Shown: positions 1-11,286 of the stretch, piece by piece
How positions within the stretch are numbered: position 1 is the stretch's first letter
How the letters are laid out: the number at the start of each line of letters is the position of its first letter
Position numbers and translations under genes: made by a program
The notes under the pieces: model-generated
The model's input: the letters and a program-made list of their open reading frames with translations, nothing else
Told to the model about the DNA's origin: nothing
Databases searched by the model: none
DNA from: Omphalotus guepiniiformis
Taxonomy: Eukaryota; Basidiomycota; Agaricomycetes; Agaricales; Omphalotaceae
Direction: 5' to 3'
Assembly: GCA_028554645.1 (NCBI GenBank)
Contig: JAQOOI010000062.1
Span: 62,001-126,000, forward strand
Length of the DNA stretch: 64,000 nt

Positions 1-464
1 CATTCCCCTGAATCCGGAGCTGTAAGTGTGCATTCATAGCCTTGAGACGGGTACTTTATCGCGGAAGCACCAGCTACTAGAGTTCCGGCTTTATTTCATC
101 GTAACAATGAATAAGTAAAGGGAATTTCCGAGCGAGTTTTCTTTGGCACATACAATGAGTGTACAACTTTGTACCAGTTGCTTCGACAGGTATAACCGCT
201 TTGAAAATATACGTCGTTTCTTCTCCATTTTCAGCAGTCCCAATCGGCTCGAGCCAAGCTGAAGTTGGGATGACGTCGGCGGCGGACGCGTCGACAGCCT
301 GAGTAGGGGAATCGAATTGCCATAGTGTAACACTTTGTGCGGAGACGTGATAACCTATGAAAAATGTAAGAAAATGTACTGATGTATGTACATAGACAAC
401 CGCCGGGGGTAGTGGAAGACTTACTGAGAACAGCAAGAATACCAAAGCAAGACTTCATTAACAT
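1..464 (-). CDS. Secreted, probably GPI-anchored protein, copy A (partial)
   Basis: The N-terminal part of a four-member paralogous family; the C-terminal stalk lies beyond the left window edge. Exons read as 425-464, 154-354 and <1-88, with the same two phase-1 introns as the other copies. Exon 1 encodes a short hydrophobic signal peptide. Exon 2 encodes the conserved family domain, with the motifs VTLWQFDSPTQ, SAWLEPIGTAENGEETTY and ending near YTHC. Exon 3 begins with TLVAGAS and a Cys-containing segment. It is very close to copy B. The function is unknown. From the architecture a cell-wall or surface role is inferred. No frame break is visible in the part present. Confidence 0.75.
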
Positions 465-1128
465 CGTGTAGGAGCGCGCGCGGAACGAGAGTGATAAATT
501 CAAAAGAGGGGACGGACTCGTAGGCCGTATGTAGCGAAAGAGAGGAAACGAGAACGTTAAAAGGGTTATGCATTTTTACGGGTCGAGTCTCTGAGTCTTT
601 TGTATGTTTCTTTGAAGCGGCAGGGACAAGTCACAAGATTAGCGCTTTAGCGATTACTCTCAGTCACCGCAACAAATCACAAGATCTTCATACACGCACA
701 CACCCACATATGAGGTTGCGTCTTTCGGTGTCCCTGAGAATAATAACAAGATAATAAGATCTCCCGCTGAGCGAGGGTCACTAATAGGTACACGAAGGTA
801 CACGACTCGGACCGCGACTCTGACTCACTAATTGGCGCGACTTTAGAAACTATTTTCCGGTTATACGGGAAATCCTCAGTGACCCTTGGCATGATATAGA
901 TCTTTGCCTTGTTCACTCACCTAGAGCGCTATAGCCTGCTACTTATAGCCTATAAGTAGTAGCCTGTACATGTCACTGTAGTCCCGGCCCACCAACCCTG
1001 GAGCTAGGAGGCCGAGGGCTGGTGATCATCATATGTACCATACGATCGGCGTTGATACGAATCTATGACTCGGAGTCGGACCCAGAAAGAAAGTATAGCA
1101 GATTCAAATAATATACCTGTTGGAAAGG
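1..1128. repeat. Tandem duplication, unit 1
   Basis: This stretch, holding gene A and its upstream region, is repeated in the same orientation at 2023-3281. The match covers the coding exons, both introns and about 650 bp of promoter, for example the segment from 683 against 2735. The match stops close to 1128 and 3281. Units differ by small indels. The duplication explains the near identity of genes A and B. Confidence 0.85.
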
Positions 1129-1184
1129 TATAAAGGAAATCACGATTATCACGAGAGAGTACATAGACCGCCGACACTAGTATG

Positions 1185-1560
1185 TCAATGAGCTTGAGAG
1201 GTGAGCATGTCTTTTACATCCTCAGACAAAGGTCTGAGAGAGGTGAAGGTTTTCGGAATAAGAGTGCTTCGAGTGATAGGCAATTTATCATCGTTATCGC
1301 TGAGTGAATGACTTCGGAGGACACTTGTTCGCCTTTTTTTTCCGCAATCGTTGAGTTGAATCAGGTGAGCTGATCGAGAAGGACTCGAAATAGAGCGCGA
1401 AGCTGAGACGAGTACGAGTACTGGAGAATGACCTCGAGCGAAAGAAAAAGAGACGTTGTGTCGACGACGACGATGGGGGGAAGAAGAGAAGAAGAGATTG
1501 GAATTATTATGTATCATTTTCAAGATCACTGTAGTCGGTACTCGGGCCGACACGGGACTT
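1185..1560 (-). pseudogene. M-family membrane protein remnant M1 (promoter and N-terminus only)
   Basis: Read on the minus strand, this aligns by eye with the 5' region and first codons of the intact M gene at 15175. It shares the pyrimidine-rich leader, the TCATTCACTCAGC stretch, and a peptide SEDVKDMLTSQAH corresponding to SEDIKDILISQAH. A stop codon follows directly and the membrane segments are absent. A related leader with the element TCGGCCCGAG also lies near 6340-6480. It lies directly upstream of G gene A, in the same orientation. Confidence 0.6.
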
Positions 1561-1690
1561 ACCAATGAATTGAGTATGAGAGATCCAATGCGCAATACGG
1601 CCGGCCAGACGGAATCCTCCCGCCCATTCCTCCAACAGACCTCGGATCTCTTCCGAGTCTTCCTCTAACTCGCAAAGATTTGATTTCACC

Positions 1691-2525
1691 TCAAAACATA
1701 AAACCACTAACAACTCCAACTGCCACAACACCTGCCGCTACCACCAGTGACACTCCTCCTCCTCCTCGGCCCGGTAGCGCAGCATTCGATGGTGTCGACA
1801 CCGAGGCTGATGTCGCTGAGCTTCCACTTCCACTTCCGCTTCCACCACCAACACTCCCACTACCACCGGTAGGCGCAGGTGCACCAGAAGACGCAGAGCC
1901 ACCAGTACCAGTAGGCGCAGGAGTCGACACAGCAACAACATAAGGCGAAGCAGTCAATCCACCCTGAGTAACCGTTAAAAAACTCGACCCATCATCCGCA
2001 TCAACCTCAGCTACACATTCCCCTGAATCCGGAGCTGTAAGTGTGCATTCAAAACCTTGAGACGGGTAGTTTATTGCGGAAGCACCAGCTGCTAGAGTTC
2101 CGGCTTTGTTTCATCGCAACGCAACAATCAAGGCAAGGCAAGAGGGAGGGACATAAGGAATAAGGTAAGTAAAGGGAATTGCCGAAAGAGTTTTGTTTTT
2201 AAACACATACAATAAGTGTACAACTCTGTACCAGTTGCTTCGACAGGTACAACCGCGTTGAAGATATACGTCGTTTCTTCTCCATTTTCAGCAGTCCCAA
2301 TCGGCTCGAGCCAAGCTGAAGTAAAAATGCCGTCGTCGGCGGACGCTTCGACAGCCTGAGTGGGAGAGTCGAATTGCCATAGAGTAACACTTTGTGCGGA
2401 GGCGTGATAACCTATGCACATAGATAAAATAAGAATCGGTAAGAAAAATCTACTTGTAGCCAGGCGGAGTACTGTCGTCACTTACTGAGAACAGCAAGAA
2501 CACCAAAGCAAGACTTCGTTAACAT
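1691..2525 (-). CDS. Secreted, probably GPI-anchored Ser/Gly-rich protein, copy B
   Basis: Exons 2486-2525, 2211-2411 and 1691-2103 join in frame to 217 residues; both introns are phase 1 and use GTAAGT or GTATGT donors. The protein has a short signal peptide ending near residue 14-20, a conserved domain with SVTLWQFDSPTQ and AWLEPIGTAENGEE, and two Cys-containing segments (YC at the exon 2 end, then FECTLTAPDSGECV). A low-complexity Gly/Ser/Ala stalk follows from about residue 135. The C-terminus is hydrophobic and ends GVVSGFMF, as in a GPI-attachment signal. The function is unknown. It is the duplicated partner of copy A, but no M-family remnant lies upstream of it. Confidence 0.82.
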
Positions 2526-3281
2526 TGTGTAGGAGCGCGCGCGGAACGAGTGTGATAAATTTAAAAGAAGGGACGGAGTCGTAGGCCGTATGTATGTAGC
2601 GAAAGAGAGGAAACGAGAAAGTTAAAAGGGTTATGTATTTTTACGGTCCTTTTGTATGTTTTCTTGAAGCGGCAGGGACAAGTCACAAGATTAGCGATTA
2701 CTCTCAGACTTTCAGTCACCGCAACAAATCACAAGATCTTCATACACGCACACACCCACATATGTGGTTGCGTCTTTCGGTGTCCCTGAAATAAGATAAT
2801 AAGATTTCCCGGCGCTGAGCGAGGGCTAGCGAGGGTCACTAATTGGTTCACGGCGGTCACATGGCTAAATCCCCTTGGGAAGCTGGTGGCAAGCTTGAAA
2901 ACCCATTTCTTGGTTTCCGGAGATACACTCCTGTGATACTTATTGAAGCGTAAAGTTATAGTCACAGGAAGATGCGAGATCGGGAAGGGGCGAAAGACGA
3001 GTACTTCATAGTGTCGAGGGCGATTTGTCTATGTAAATAAATTCCGGTTATGCGGGAAATCCTCAGTGAACCTTGGCATGATATAAATCTTTGCCTTGTT
3101 CACTCACCCTAGAGCCTCCTAGAGCGCTATAGCAGGCTATAGCCTGCTATAAGGCCGAGGGCTGATAATCATCATATGTACCATACGATCGGCGTTGATA
3201 CGAATCTATGACTCGGACTCGGACCCAGAAAGAAAGTATAGCAGATTCAAATAATATAATCGTACATTCCTGTTGGAAAGC
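2023..3281. repeat. Tandem duplication, unit 2
   Basis: Second copy of the segment at 1-1128, in the same orientation. It includes the 3' part of exon 3 of gene B, both introns and the promoter. Within it, 3128-3151 is a perfect 24-bp palindrome (TATAGCAGGC, TATA, then the reverse complement). The equivalent site in unit 1 (about 930-960) has a different short inverted repeat. Confidence 0.85.
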
Positions 3282-3481
3282 TCAAAACGCAGATCTGTCT
3301 CAGTTAAATTAGTAAAGGGGCACGGGGGAGTGACATTGACCTAAATCAAACATTCCTCGAAAGCAGCGAAATTGCACTTACGCGTGGCCATTTGGTTGGA
3401 TGGTAACCAAAGGATAGATATCTGAATCTACATTCGTGAGCGAACTTTTTGTTCAAGGAATACTTAGAGCGCTGAGATCTT

Positions 3482-3525
3482 GAGATGCGAAGGTCAATAC
3501 TAAGGAGTATTGACCTTCGCGTCTC
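3482..3525. repeat. Short near-perfect fold-back, 20-bp arms
   Basis: GAGATGCGAAGGTCAATACT is followed by a 4-base loop (AAGG) and the reverse complement with a single mismatch. It lies between the 3' end of gene C and the edge of the inverted arm, and no such hairpin was seen at the matching place in the right arm. It could be a remnant of a small fold-back element or a recombination scar. It does not look like a terminator with a T tract. Confidence 0.7.
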
Positions 3526-3661
3526 GGATTTCTGTTGTACATTATGTAATCTAAAACTATATAGTACCACCCGAGTTCGGAATCCAACACTTTTTCCAAT
3601 AACAAGTACAGTCACTACATGACGAAGTCAAAAAGCAAAAAAGCGCATTCGACGCCGATTT

Positions 3662-4518
3662 TCAGAACACAATCCCACTAACAACTCCAACTAAAACCGC
3701 AGCTACCCCTAGGCCTACCCTCGCACTTACACTTCCTCCCAGCACACCATTCGATTGTGTAGACGACGCCGAGCTACTACTACTACTACCTCCGGTCGCC
3801 CCCACACTCAAACCACCACCACTACCAGTAGAAATAGAACTTGTACCCAACGACTCGCTCCCACTCCCAGTCACAGTAGGCGCAGGTGTAGACACAGCAA
3901 CAACAACAGGCACCACAGTCAATCCACTCTCAGTAACCGTCATAACTCCCGAGTCCGTCCAATCTTTCACACCTTCATAAACACAATCCCCTGAATTCGG
4001 GGACGTAAGTGTACATACAGCTTCTTCTACTCCGAGGTAAGAAGGAATTTTAATTCCTGATGCACCAACGGCTAGAGTTTCGGCTTTTATTCGCAATTCG
4101 CAACAAACAAAACGACGATGTGGGACGATCAGGATTCAGTAAGTAAACTAGCTATCCGAGGGGAAGGGGAGGAGGGGAGGGGGTTTACTTACAATAAGTC
4201 ATAAACTCCGTAGTCGTACCAGTCAGTGGCTCAACCGGTAAAACCGCATTATACACATAAGTCGTTTCTTCTCCATTACTAGCCGTACCGATAGGCTCTG
4301 CCCAAGCTGGGTTTGTTGGTAGAACAGTGGCTTCGGTATCACTTGGATTTGCGAATTGCCAGAAAGTCACAGCGCTAACGCTTTGAGGGGAGGGAGAGGC
4401 GGAGGTGGAACCTAAAATGAAAAATTATGTAGTATAGATTGAGATGGATAAGAGACGAGGACTTACTGAGGATAGCAAGGATAGATGCGAGACTACTATA
4501 TGAAGACTTGATTAACAT
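3662..4518 (-). CDS. Secreted, probably GPI-anchored Ser-rich protein, copy C
   Basis: Exons 4467-4518, 4193-4411 and 3662-4083 join to 230 residues. The signal peptide is encoded in exon 1 (hydrophobic run LASILAIL). The mature part starts with a short Ser/Pro stretch, then AVTFWQFANPSD, AWAEPIGTASNGEE and FMTYC. Exon 3 carries CTLTSPNSGDCVY, then a Thr/Pro and Ser/Gly-rich stalk and a hydrophobic tail ending GVVSGIVF. It is the inverted-repeat partner of copy D. Compared with A and B it has FWQFANPS in place of LWQFDSPT, so C and D form a second subfamily. A surface or cell-wall function is inferred only from architecture. Confidence 0.85.
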
Positions 4519-5229
4519 CGTGTGTACGTTGCGTTGCGAGAAATGAGGGTGACGAAGAAAGAGTGACAGCAAACGTTGACGCTCAGCGCTCAGGCTGGAG
4601 GAGAGATATCTGGTAGGCTGGGAGAGAGTCGGTAGATTTAGACGTTCCCCCAGGATTTATAAATGCCCGAGATTTAGCGCTAGCGCCGAGTCTTGGCAGG
4701 AACAAAGCTGTCTCGTTCTTTATAGTCGTCTATGTATATACCCACAGCTGACAGCTACTAACAGCTCTTGACCACCGCTCAATTAGCCCTTGTATCATAT
4801 GAATCTGATGATATAGGTACCTACTACAGGCTGCACGAACATCGTATGATCTTTACCAACAGGTGTTGATACAAATCTGGGATATATTGTCGCATCGTCT
4901 GGCGCTACATATATGTATGTACTTGGGTGGTGAAAGAAGACTTAAGTGTAAATGGTGATAGAACGAGCGTACGCGTTGCATCTTTGAACTTTCGGATGGA
5001 ATAAAAGCATGACAGCGACATACTGATGGAAGGAAGTGTACATCAGTGAATAAATCTTGAGCGCTAGCAGAAGAACATCACAATTCAGCGCCAGCGTTTG
5101 CACGAGATGTTAAAGAACCGGGTATACCGTATGAAACGGGAAATGGAATGGAGAAGGAAAGGAAAGGAACGAAACGCAGAGCAGACATCAGCGCACTGGT
5201 ACCCCACACACCGACATGACCGCCCTCAA

Positions 5230-5975
5230 GGCCTCACGCGCACGTTTTAAGCAACTGTTCCGTTCCTCTTCCGACTCTTCAACACGACGACACTATACAC
5301 CTTCTCTCCATCCCCCCTCCGAAACATAAACATCAACAAGCTTCCCATCAATCCCAATCCCAATCCCACAGCGCCTCGCACATCCGATAAACCACCACCT
5401 CTACCCCGTCTCCCGGCCCAGACCCTATCCATATCAACAATCCTACGAAACCAACAACAACAACAGCGATACCAGCGAAAGCTCCAGCGCTCCTACTTCA
5501 ATCTCGAAAGCGAATAACGACTCGTAGTAAACCTTCAGGGACCTCCCCCATGCGCCGTCAATGACTTGAGAAACGGCTTCCGAGGATTCGCTAGTGGTTA
5601 GGCGGTGGAACTGTAACAACGCGTCGTATAAGATGAGTACTGAGCAGTGTGGTTATTTATTGCCAAGCTGAACTGAGCCATCGTAATTCGTTTCTCCCAC
5701 AAGTTCCGACTCGGAAGCGACACTCGGAATCCTCAGGTCTGAATCGTTCTGCTGCTACCTACATTCTTCCGAACTTGAAGCGAAGCGTGACACCACGGCT
5801 CGTACAATACAGAGTCGGAGTCGGAGTATAATCGCAAAAGAGAGAAAAAAATAGACTCTGAGGAGGAGAGAGAGAATTTTGAATGCCGCTGCTAGTCAGT
5901 GGGAGAGCGCATGGACTTGAACGGTGAGTTTGTTTTTGACATTATTAGAGTATCGAAGGGGAAGAGGATTTCGAG
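5230..5975 (-). pseudogene. M-family membrane protein remnant M2
   Basis: Minus-strand remnant equivalent to M3 in the other arm. Matching pieces run from the segment with the SDNVKNI counterpart (about 5930-5975), through the TCCTCAGAGTCTATTT stretch (about 5850), to the hydrophobic C-terminal segment with repeated Val codons (about 5440-5480). No single reading frame runs through it. It lies upstream of gene C in the same direction, the same arrangement as M3-D and M1-A. Confidence 0.6.
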
Positions 5976-6665
5976 AGATAGGGCCCAGGGTATAGGTTTT
6001 TAGGAGCAAAGGATGTTAGGTCGGTTCGCATTTGTGAATCGAGGTAGAAGAAAGAATGGTTGGGATGAAGGATGCGTGTCAATGCCGGAGGTTCGGAGGT
6101 TCACGCCGCCACGGCCCATCCGGCACGGCACAATGCAGCATAAGGAACAAATTCACGTAAACCAACCTTTTTTCTTGCTCTCAGAGACTCACATTGGAAG
6201 GGCGCTGTGCAAAGTCTTCAACTCATAGTCGACCGTAATCGACTCTTGTAATCAACACATCATATATTCTCTCTGTAAACGAGGAGACCGCATATCATAT
6301 ATCATTGTCAGAAGAGAAAGAGCCAAGACTCAAGAGACGCAGAATCGACGAAGAAATTGGAATTGTTATGTAATTTTTTTTTCACGATCACCGTGCTCGG
6401 GCCGAGACAAGAAGAGTGCATCCCACCTGTACGAATCGGACTCGGAAGACAAAGATCATTGTAAATGAGAATGAGAATGAGCTACAGTACTAAACAGAAC
6501 ATTCGAATCATACATCCGCATCTGCGTGGCCATACTCTATCGAGCAGACAGAAATAAATAACGCACGTACAAAAAGAGAAAAGAGGGACCATAAATCAAC
6601 AGAACCATGACATCAACCAGCGCATACAAGGACCTTCGACCATAGAGCCTCCTTCCTCCTCCTCC

Positions 6666-7541
6666 TCATGCAATCGTACACCCAAACCAAGATGAACCCG
6701 AAGATTCCGACGCACCCCTTCCACCAACAACAATCTTCGATTCCTGAAACCTCGCAGGTCGTATCGAGCTCAAAGCACACTCAAACATCCCATGCGACGC
6801 CGAGACCTTCTTCAAATCACTCTCAACTGATTCCCTCACTTGCCTCTCCTCCACTAACCTCTTCTCAGCTTCAACCAACGCCCCACGTGCATCCTCAAGT
6901 TCCTTCTCAACTCTCTCATTAACCTCCCTCGCGACACGTTTCACTTCAACCATCTCTTCCTCAGCTATCTCTTTCGCAATCCTATACTCCTCCGATTTCC
7001 TCTCAGCAATCTCAACAGCCAACCTCGCATCCCTAGCTTTCCTAACAGCATCTTCCATCTCCTCAACAGCCCTCTCTCTTTCCCTTTCCGCAACACCTAA
7101 TTTCTCCTCATACACCCTCTCTAATTCTCTCAGATCCTCCTCTGCTTTCACTTTCGCATTCCTCTCCTCTTCTTCCCTCTTCTCCAACTCACTCAACCCC
7201 ACCCTCGTTTCCTCCACTTCCTTAATAACCAGGTCCCAGGCCGTACGGGCCTCCTCCGCCGCTTTCCGTTCTTGAGTCGCAGTTAACGCATGTTCCTGTG
7301 CAACACGCTCCGCTTCGAGCTTGCCCTTTTCCGCGTGTTTCAAATCCTCAATAGCACGCTCGAGTTCGACCCTCAATTTCTCCTTCTCACTTGCCAAGTC
7401 TACACTGGCTTTTCGTAGTGTTGGTGGAGCTGATGACGAGTCGGGTTTAGAGGAGTCTTTGGAGAATGTACGTCGTGTTCGTGTTCGTTCGAGGAGACCG
7501 GACATCTTGTTTGCGATTGAGGGGTTGAGTGAGTAACTCAT
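6666..7541 (-). CDS. Coiled-coil protein of unknown function, 291 aa
   Basis: A single-exon gene in the spacer of the inverted duplication. The start at 7541 has A at -3 (GACCATGAG); a second Met at residue 13 is also plausible. Residues 1-45 are basic and Ser-rich. Residues about 48-245 are a continuous, highly charged helix rich in Glu, Lys, Arg and Ala with heptad spacing of Leu/Ala/Val, which predicts a long coiled coil. The C-terminus (GGRGASESSGSSWFGCTIA) is Gly/Ser-rich. No signal peptide or membrane segment is seen. No family could be named, and general similarity to myosin-like or tropomyosin-like coils is not informative. It appears single-copy in the window, unlike its flanks. Confidence 0.75.
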   Translation of the reverse strand: MSYSLNPSIANKMSGLLERTRTRRTFSKDSSKPDSSSAPPTLRKASVDLASEKEKLRVELERAIEDLKHAEKGKLEAERVAQEHALTATQERKAAEEARTAWDLVIKEVEETRVGLSELEKREEEERNAKVKAEEDLRELERVYEEKLGVAERERERAVEEMEDAVRKARDARLAVEIAERKSEEYRIAKEIAEEEMVEVKRVAREVNERVEKELEDARGALVEAEKRLVEERQVRESVESDLKKVSASHGMFECALSSIRPARFQESKIVVGGRGASESSGSSWFGCTIA

Positions 7542-8269
7542 GGTCTGTGTATACGAGATGGTGTTAGTTGGCTACCCCAGGAGAGAAACGACCAACGTAC
7601 GAGTAAAACAGTGACGGTTTAGTTTATCGACGTTGGGAGGAAAGAAAGAAGGAAGATGTTCGATATCAAGAGGGAGGGTGTTCTAGAGATATTCCAAAGA
7701 CTTATCAAGATTAAATATTAAACCCTCATGTCCAAGAACCCTCGAAAAACTTACCTTTTACACGTGTTGGAGCTCATGGCTTTCGGGAGGGGAGGGGGGT
7801 TCAACACAACGTTCAGTACGCAGTACGCAGGCAGTGTTGACCCCATGCTTAAAAAGCGTGTTAATCGGTGATTTGGAGTTTTGGTGGAGGTTTTTTGTAT
7901 TTTCCAGCATATATCATCCTGCGAAGTCGTGCCAGGGGGGCTGCGGTGCATCGCAATCGCAATCGCAATCGCAATCGAGGGGCGACTGACATGTTGTTGG
8001 ATCTAAGCGAACGCAAAACGCGAAAGGCACCCCCAATCGCAATCCGGTCGCTATTGACGTCGAATTATGTATGTTGTGAATATAATACGTACATTGAGAG
8101 ATATGATATGGGGATCATTCGTGGGCAGGGCGATTAAAGGAGAAGGAGAAAACTCAGGCTGAACGACGAAGGGACCCCGCGTACGCGTGTCAGAGCAAGC
8201 TTCGAGGCTGTCGTGTGTTATCTTTTAACGAGGATGAGGAGATTGATGAATTATGATATGATATATGAT
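7542..8269. other. Spacer inside the inverted duplication, no gene seen
   Basis: This holds the presumed promoter of the coiled-coil gene and simple repeats: about four CAATCG-type units near 7955-7980 and an ATATGATA tandem ending at about 8285. The short open frames here have no recognisable features. Confidence 0.4.
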
Positions 8270-8513
8270 ATATGATATATGATATGTCGCGGAGCCTCGT
8301 TTACAGAGAACGTGGACATATGATTGTTGGTTAAAACGGTCGACCATGATGCATGAGTTGAAGATTTTGCACAGCGTCGTTGCAGAGCAAAAAAGAAAAA
8401 CGGCTGAGGTTGTTTACGTAACTTTGTTCCTTATGCCGCATTGTGCCGGATGGGCCGTGCGCGTGAACTCCGGCCCGCATTGACACGCATACATTCTTTG
8501 AATCTTCCTTCTA

Positions 8514-9762
8514 CACAGATACCCAGGTCTCGGCGAAAAATATGTGAAGTCTGAGTTTGCAAAGACTTTGCCAAGTCTTTGCAAAAAGTCGGCAAATTAG
8601 CAGGAGGCAAAATGTTCCGGAATAGATATTGGCCAATATTCTTAGAAATGTTCTCGCAAAATATTTGCGAAACTAGCAATGTCACATGATGACATTCCCA
8701 AATAGTACTGCTGGTTTTCCCGGGTTTTTCTCGCACCGCTCGCGATCGCTCATTTGCCCGCTTCCTTGGACCACAATAGACAGTAAAATATATATATTTA
8801 TTCGCTACAAACAACTACAGGAAGCATTGTAGTACATAATGATTCAATGCCCTTGACCTTCACCAATGACCCAATATTGGCTGAGGAACCTCACCAAATT
8901 AGGATCGCTAGGCTGGCAAATTGGTTGTCCCTAAAGTATAATAGTTGGTCAGATTCAAACTGTGCTATGCCATGAAAGAGGATGCTAGACATACCTTGAG
9001 TTAATGCCCTCGCTATGGACTCTGAAAAAGAATGATGGGTGATTAGCTCTACAATAGAACCAAAGAGGGAAAGGGACAACACATACCTCTGAGATATGTG
9101 CTGGGTCCGGCATGCACTGAAGAACAAACAAACATGAGACGTAACACGTAAACAATTGAAACACTCACATCCTCTTAAGCAATGCCCAACTTAAAGACTG
9201 GATGGTAACCAAGACAACAGGAGGAGACATACCAACCCAAGGGGAGAAAAGGAAAGGCCAGGAATTGCAAGCAGCACAGTGAACATCAGCCTCCAAGGTC
9301 GTGGCTTCCGCGTGTACTGCTCACTCTTCAAGAAGGTGGAGAGGGAGGGAGAGGGAGGGAAGCGGCCTAGAAGCGGCCCAAGGAGGTGGTAGGGTGAGTG
9401 AGGGGAAGGAAGAAGTTGAAGTTGAAGTTGAAACGTTGAAGTAAAAAAACAAATCACGCCACCGTGATGCTGACAGAGACGTCGGAGTTTGAATAACATT
9501 GCCCTAGACCCAGCTTTACCTTTTTGGGGCAGATTTCGGATCATTTCGCTGGTTTGCAAATCTTTGAGGAAATTTCTGAGTACAAAATATGCAAATATTT
9601 GAAGTTGGTGAACATTTCGCAAATACAATTTGCAAAGAATATGAGAAAACAAGGCTTTGCATAAGTTTCACAAATATTTGTACAATACTTTGCAAAATCA
9701 ACTCGGCATATTTTTGGCCAACAGTTCTTTGCAAATATTTCCATCGCTAGTGCGCAGCTGTG
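8514..9762. mobile_element. Non-autonomous DNA transposon, 1249 bp, TA target duplication
   Basis: The left arm of the inverted duplication preserves the empty site (TA at 6045-6046 in GAGGTAGAAG). In the right arm the same site is split: CTTCTA, then CACAGATACC at 8514, and GCAGCTGTG ending at 9762, then TACCTCGAT. This gives a TA duplication (8512-8513 and 9763-9764) and short terminal inverted repeats starting CACAG. Subterminal regions are rich in TTTGCAAA-like palindromic motifs at both ends (8554-8610 and 9540-9745). Internal open frames show no transposase motifs. Several minus-strand ACATACCT donor-like sites suggest a spliced gene fragment inside. TA duplication fits Tc1/mariner, while CAC ends with subterminal repeats resemble CACTA elements; the superfamily is undecided. 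Confidence 0.75.
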
Positions 9763-9844
9763 TACCTCGATGCGAACCGACCCTGATATCCTTGTTCCTA
9801 ACAACCTACCTACACCCCTCGAAATCCTCTTAAGCTTCCCCTTT

Positions 9845-10421
9845 CGATACCGATACTCTCTCATCTCTGATAATGTCAAAAACATCCTCACCTCTCAAGC
9901 CCACCGTGACGTTCTCTCGCACTGCCTAGCAGCGGCAGCGAAAGCCAGAACTCTCTCTCCTCCTCCTCAGAGTCTATTTTTTCTCTCTTTTGCGATTATA
10001 CTCCGGATCCGTAACGTACGAGCCGTGGTATCACGATTCGGGAGCTTCAGGCCCAGGTCTTTGCTTCGCGAGAACGTACTTAGAGTGTCGTGAACAGACG
10101 CTTCCGATTCAGGACAAATTGCAAGTCGAATTTGTGGGAGAAACAGAAACAAAGTACTCTGTCCTCAGTTCAACTTGGTTATCATAAACCACAGCCCTCA
10201 TCACAAACGACGCGTTATTCAACCGTGCCTCGGAGGCCGTTTCTCAGGTCATTGACGACGCAGCGGCATGGAAGGTATACCAAGGTATACCACGAGTCGC
10301 GAGTCGTTATTCGCCTTGGGCCGAAATCGAAGTAGGAGCTTTCGCCGGTATCGCTGTCGTTGTTGTTGTTGGGTTCGTGACTCGGAAGATTGTTGATAGG
10401 GTCTTAGGGAGAGGGGGTTGA
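9845..10421 (+). pseudogene. M-family membrane protein remnant M3
   Basis: Plus-strand relative of the intact M gene. It contains ISDNVKNILTSQAH (compare SEDIKDILISQAH), then a degenerate first membrane region. After a change of frame comes ITNDALFNRASEAV (compare INDAFFNRATSED), and the last hydrophobic segment with AGIAVVVVVGFVTRK is followed by TGA at 10419. The pieces are in different frames, with a TAA near 10189, so no intact product is expected. It lies upstream of gene D in the same direction. Unannotated introns could rescue part of it, but none fits well. Confidence 0.6.
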
Positions 10422-11286
10422 GGTGGTGGTTTGGATGAGGAAGACGAGGGAGAGGATGTGGAGGGAGAGGATGTGGAGGGATTGGATGTTCGGATGTGTG
10501 AGGTGTTGTGGGATGGGATTGGGATTGGGATTGGAGGGTGGATGATATGAGACTCGGAGAAGGTGTAGTCGTCGTGCTGAAGAAGTCGGAAGAGTGATGG
10601 TTGATTCAAGTGTGAGGGCGGTCATGTCTGTCGGTGTGTGGGGCTCTGCATTTCGTTCCATCCTTCTCTACTCCATTTCCCGTTTCCTACGGTATACCCG
10701 TTGTGATGTTCCTCTGCTAGCGCTCAAGCGCTCATGATTTATTCATTGAACAGATCTCGTACCTGGTGTTCTTCTATCGGCATTAGCGCATGTGCACTTC
10801 CTTCCTTCCATCAGTATACGGTCATGCCATCATACTTTTATTCCATCCGAAACTTGAAGTACAAAGATGTATGTACGTTTCTATCACCCATTTAAATCTT
10901 CTAATGGCTATCACTAACTTGTACCCAAGTATAGAGCCAGACGATACGATGCGACAATATATGTATATCCCACTTATATCCCAGGCCACTGGTAAGTAGA
11001 TTCATATCAACACCTGTTGGTAAAGATCATTCAGTAACGATGTTTGTGTAGGTACCTATATCATCAGATTCATATGGTACAAGGGCCAATTTAGCAAGCT
11101 GTAGGTATGTACACATATACATAGGCGACTATAAAGAACGAGACGCCGCCAATCCTCCGGCATTTATAAACCTGGGAGAACATATATGTAAAAATCCCCT
11201 CCGACATCTCTCCTCCAGCCTGAGAGTCAACGTTGCTGTCACTCTTTCTTCGTCACCCTCGTTTCTCACAACGCAACGCACACACG

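Larger units (their letters stand above)
3408..6320. repeat. Left arm of large inverted duplication
   Basis: This block matches the reverse complement of about 8270-12310 through gene C/gene D, their promoters, the M2/M3 remnants, and the 6020-6310 segment equivalent to 8286-8505. The match was followed by eye at many points, for example CTTGTGGGAGAAAC at about 5700 and 10130, and TGTTCCTTATGC near 6140 and 8428. It fades beyond 3408 on the outside and 6320 on the inside. The spacer of about 1.9 kb contains the coiled-coil gene. The arms have diverged by substitutions and indels, and one 1.25-kb insertion is present only in the right arm. Confidence 0.8.

Noticed and set aside
8431..8814. 127-codon minus-strand frame that overlaps the DNA transposon end
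   Set aside because: It crosses the transposon boundary and is made of subterminal repeat sequence, so it is chance coding.
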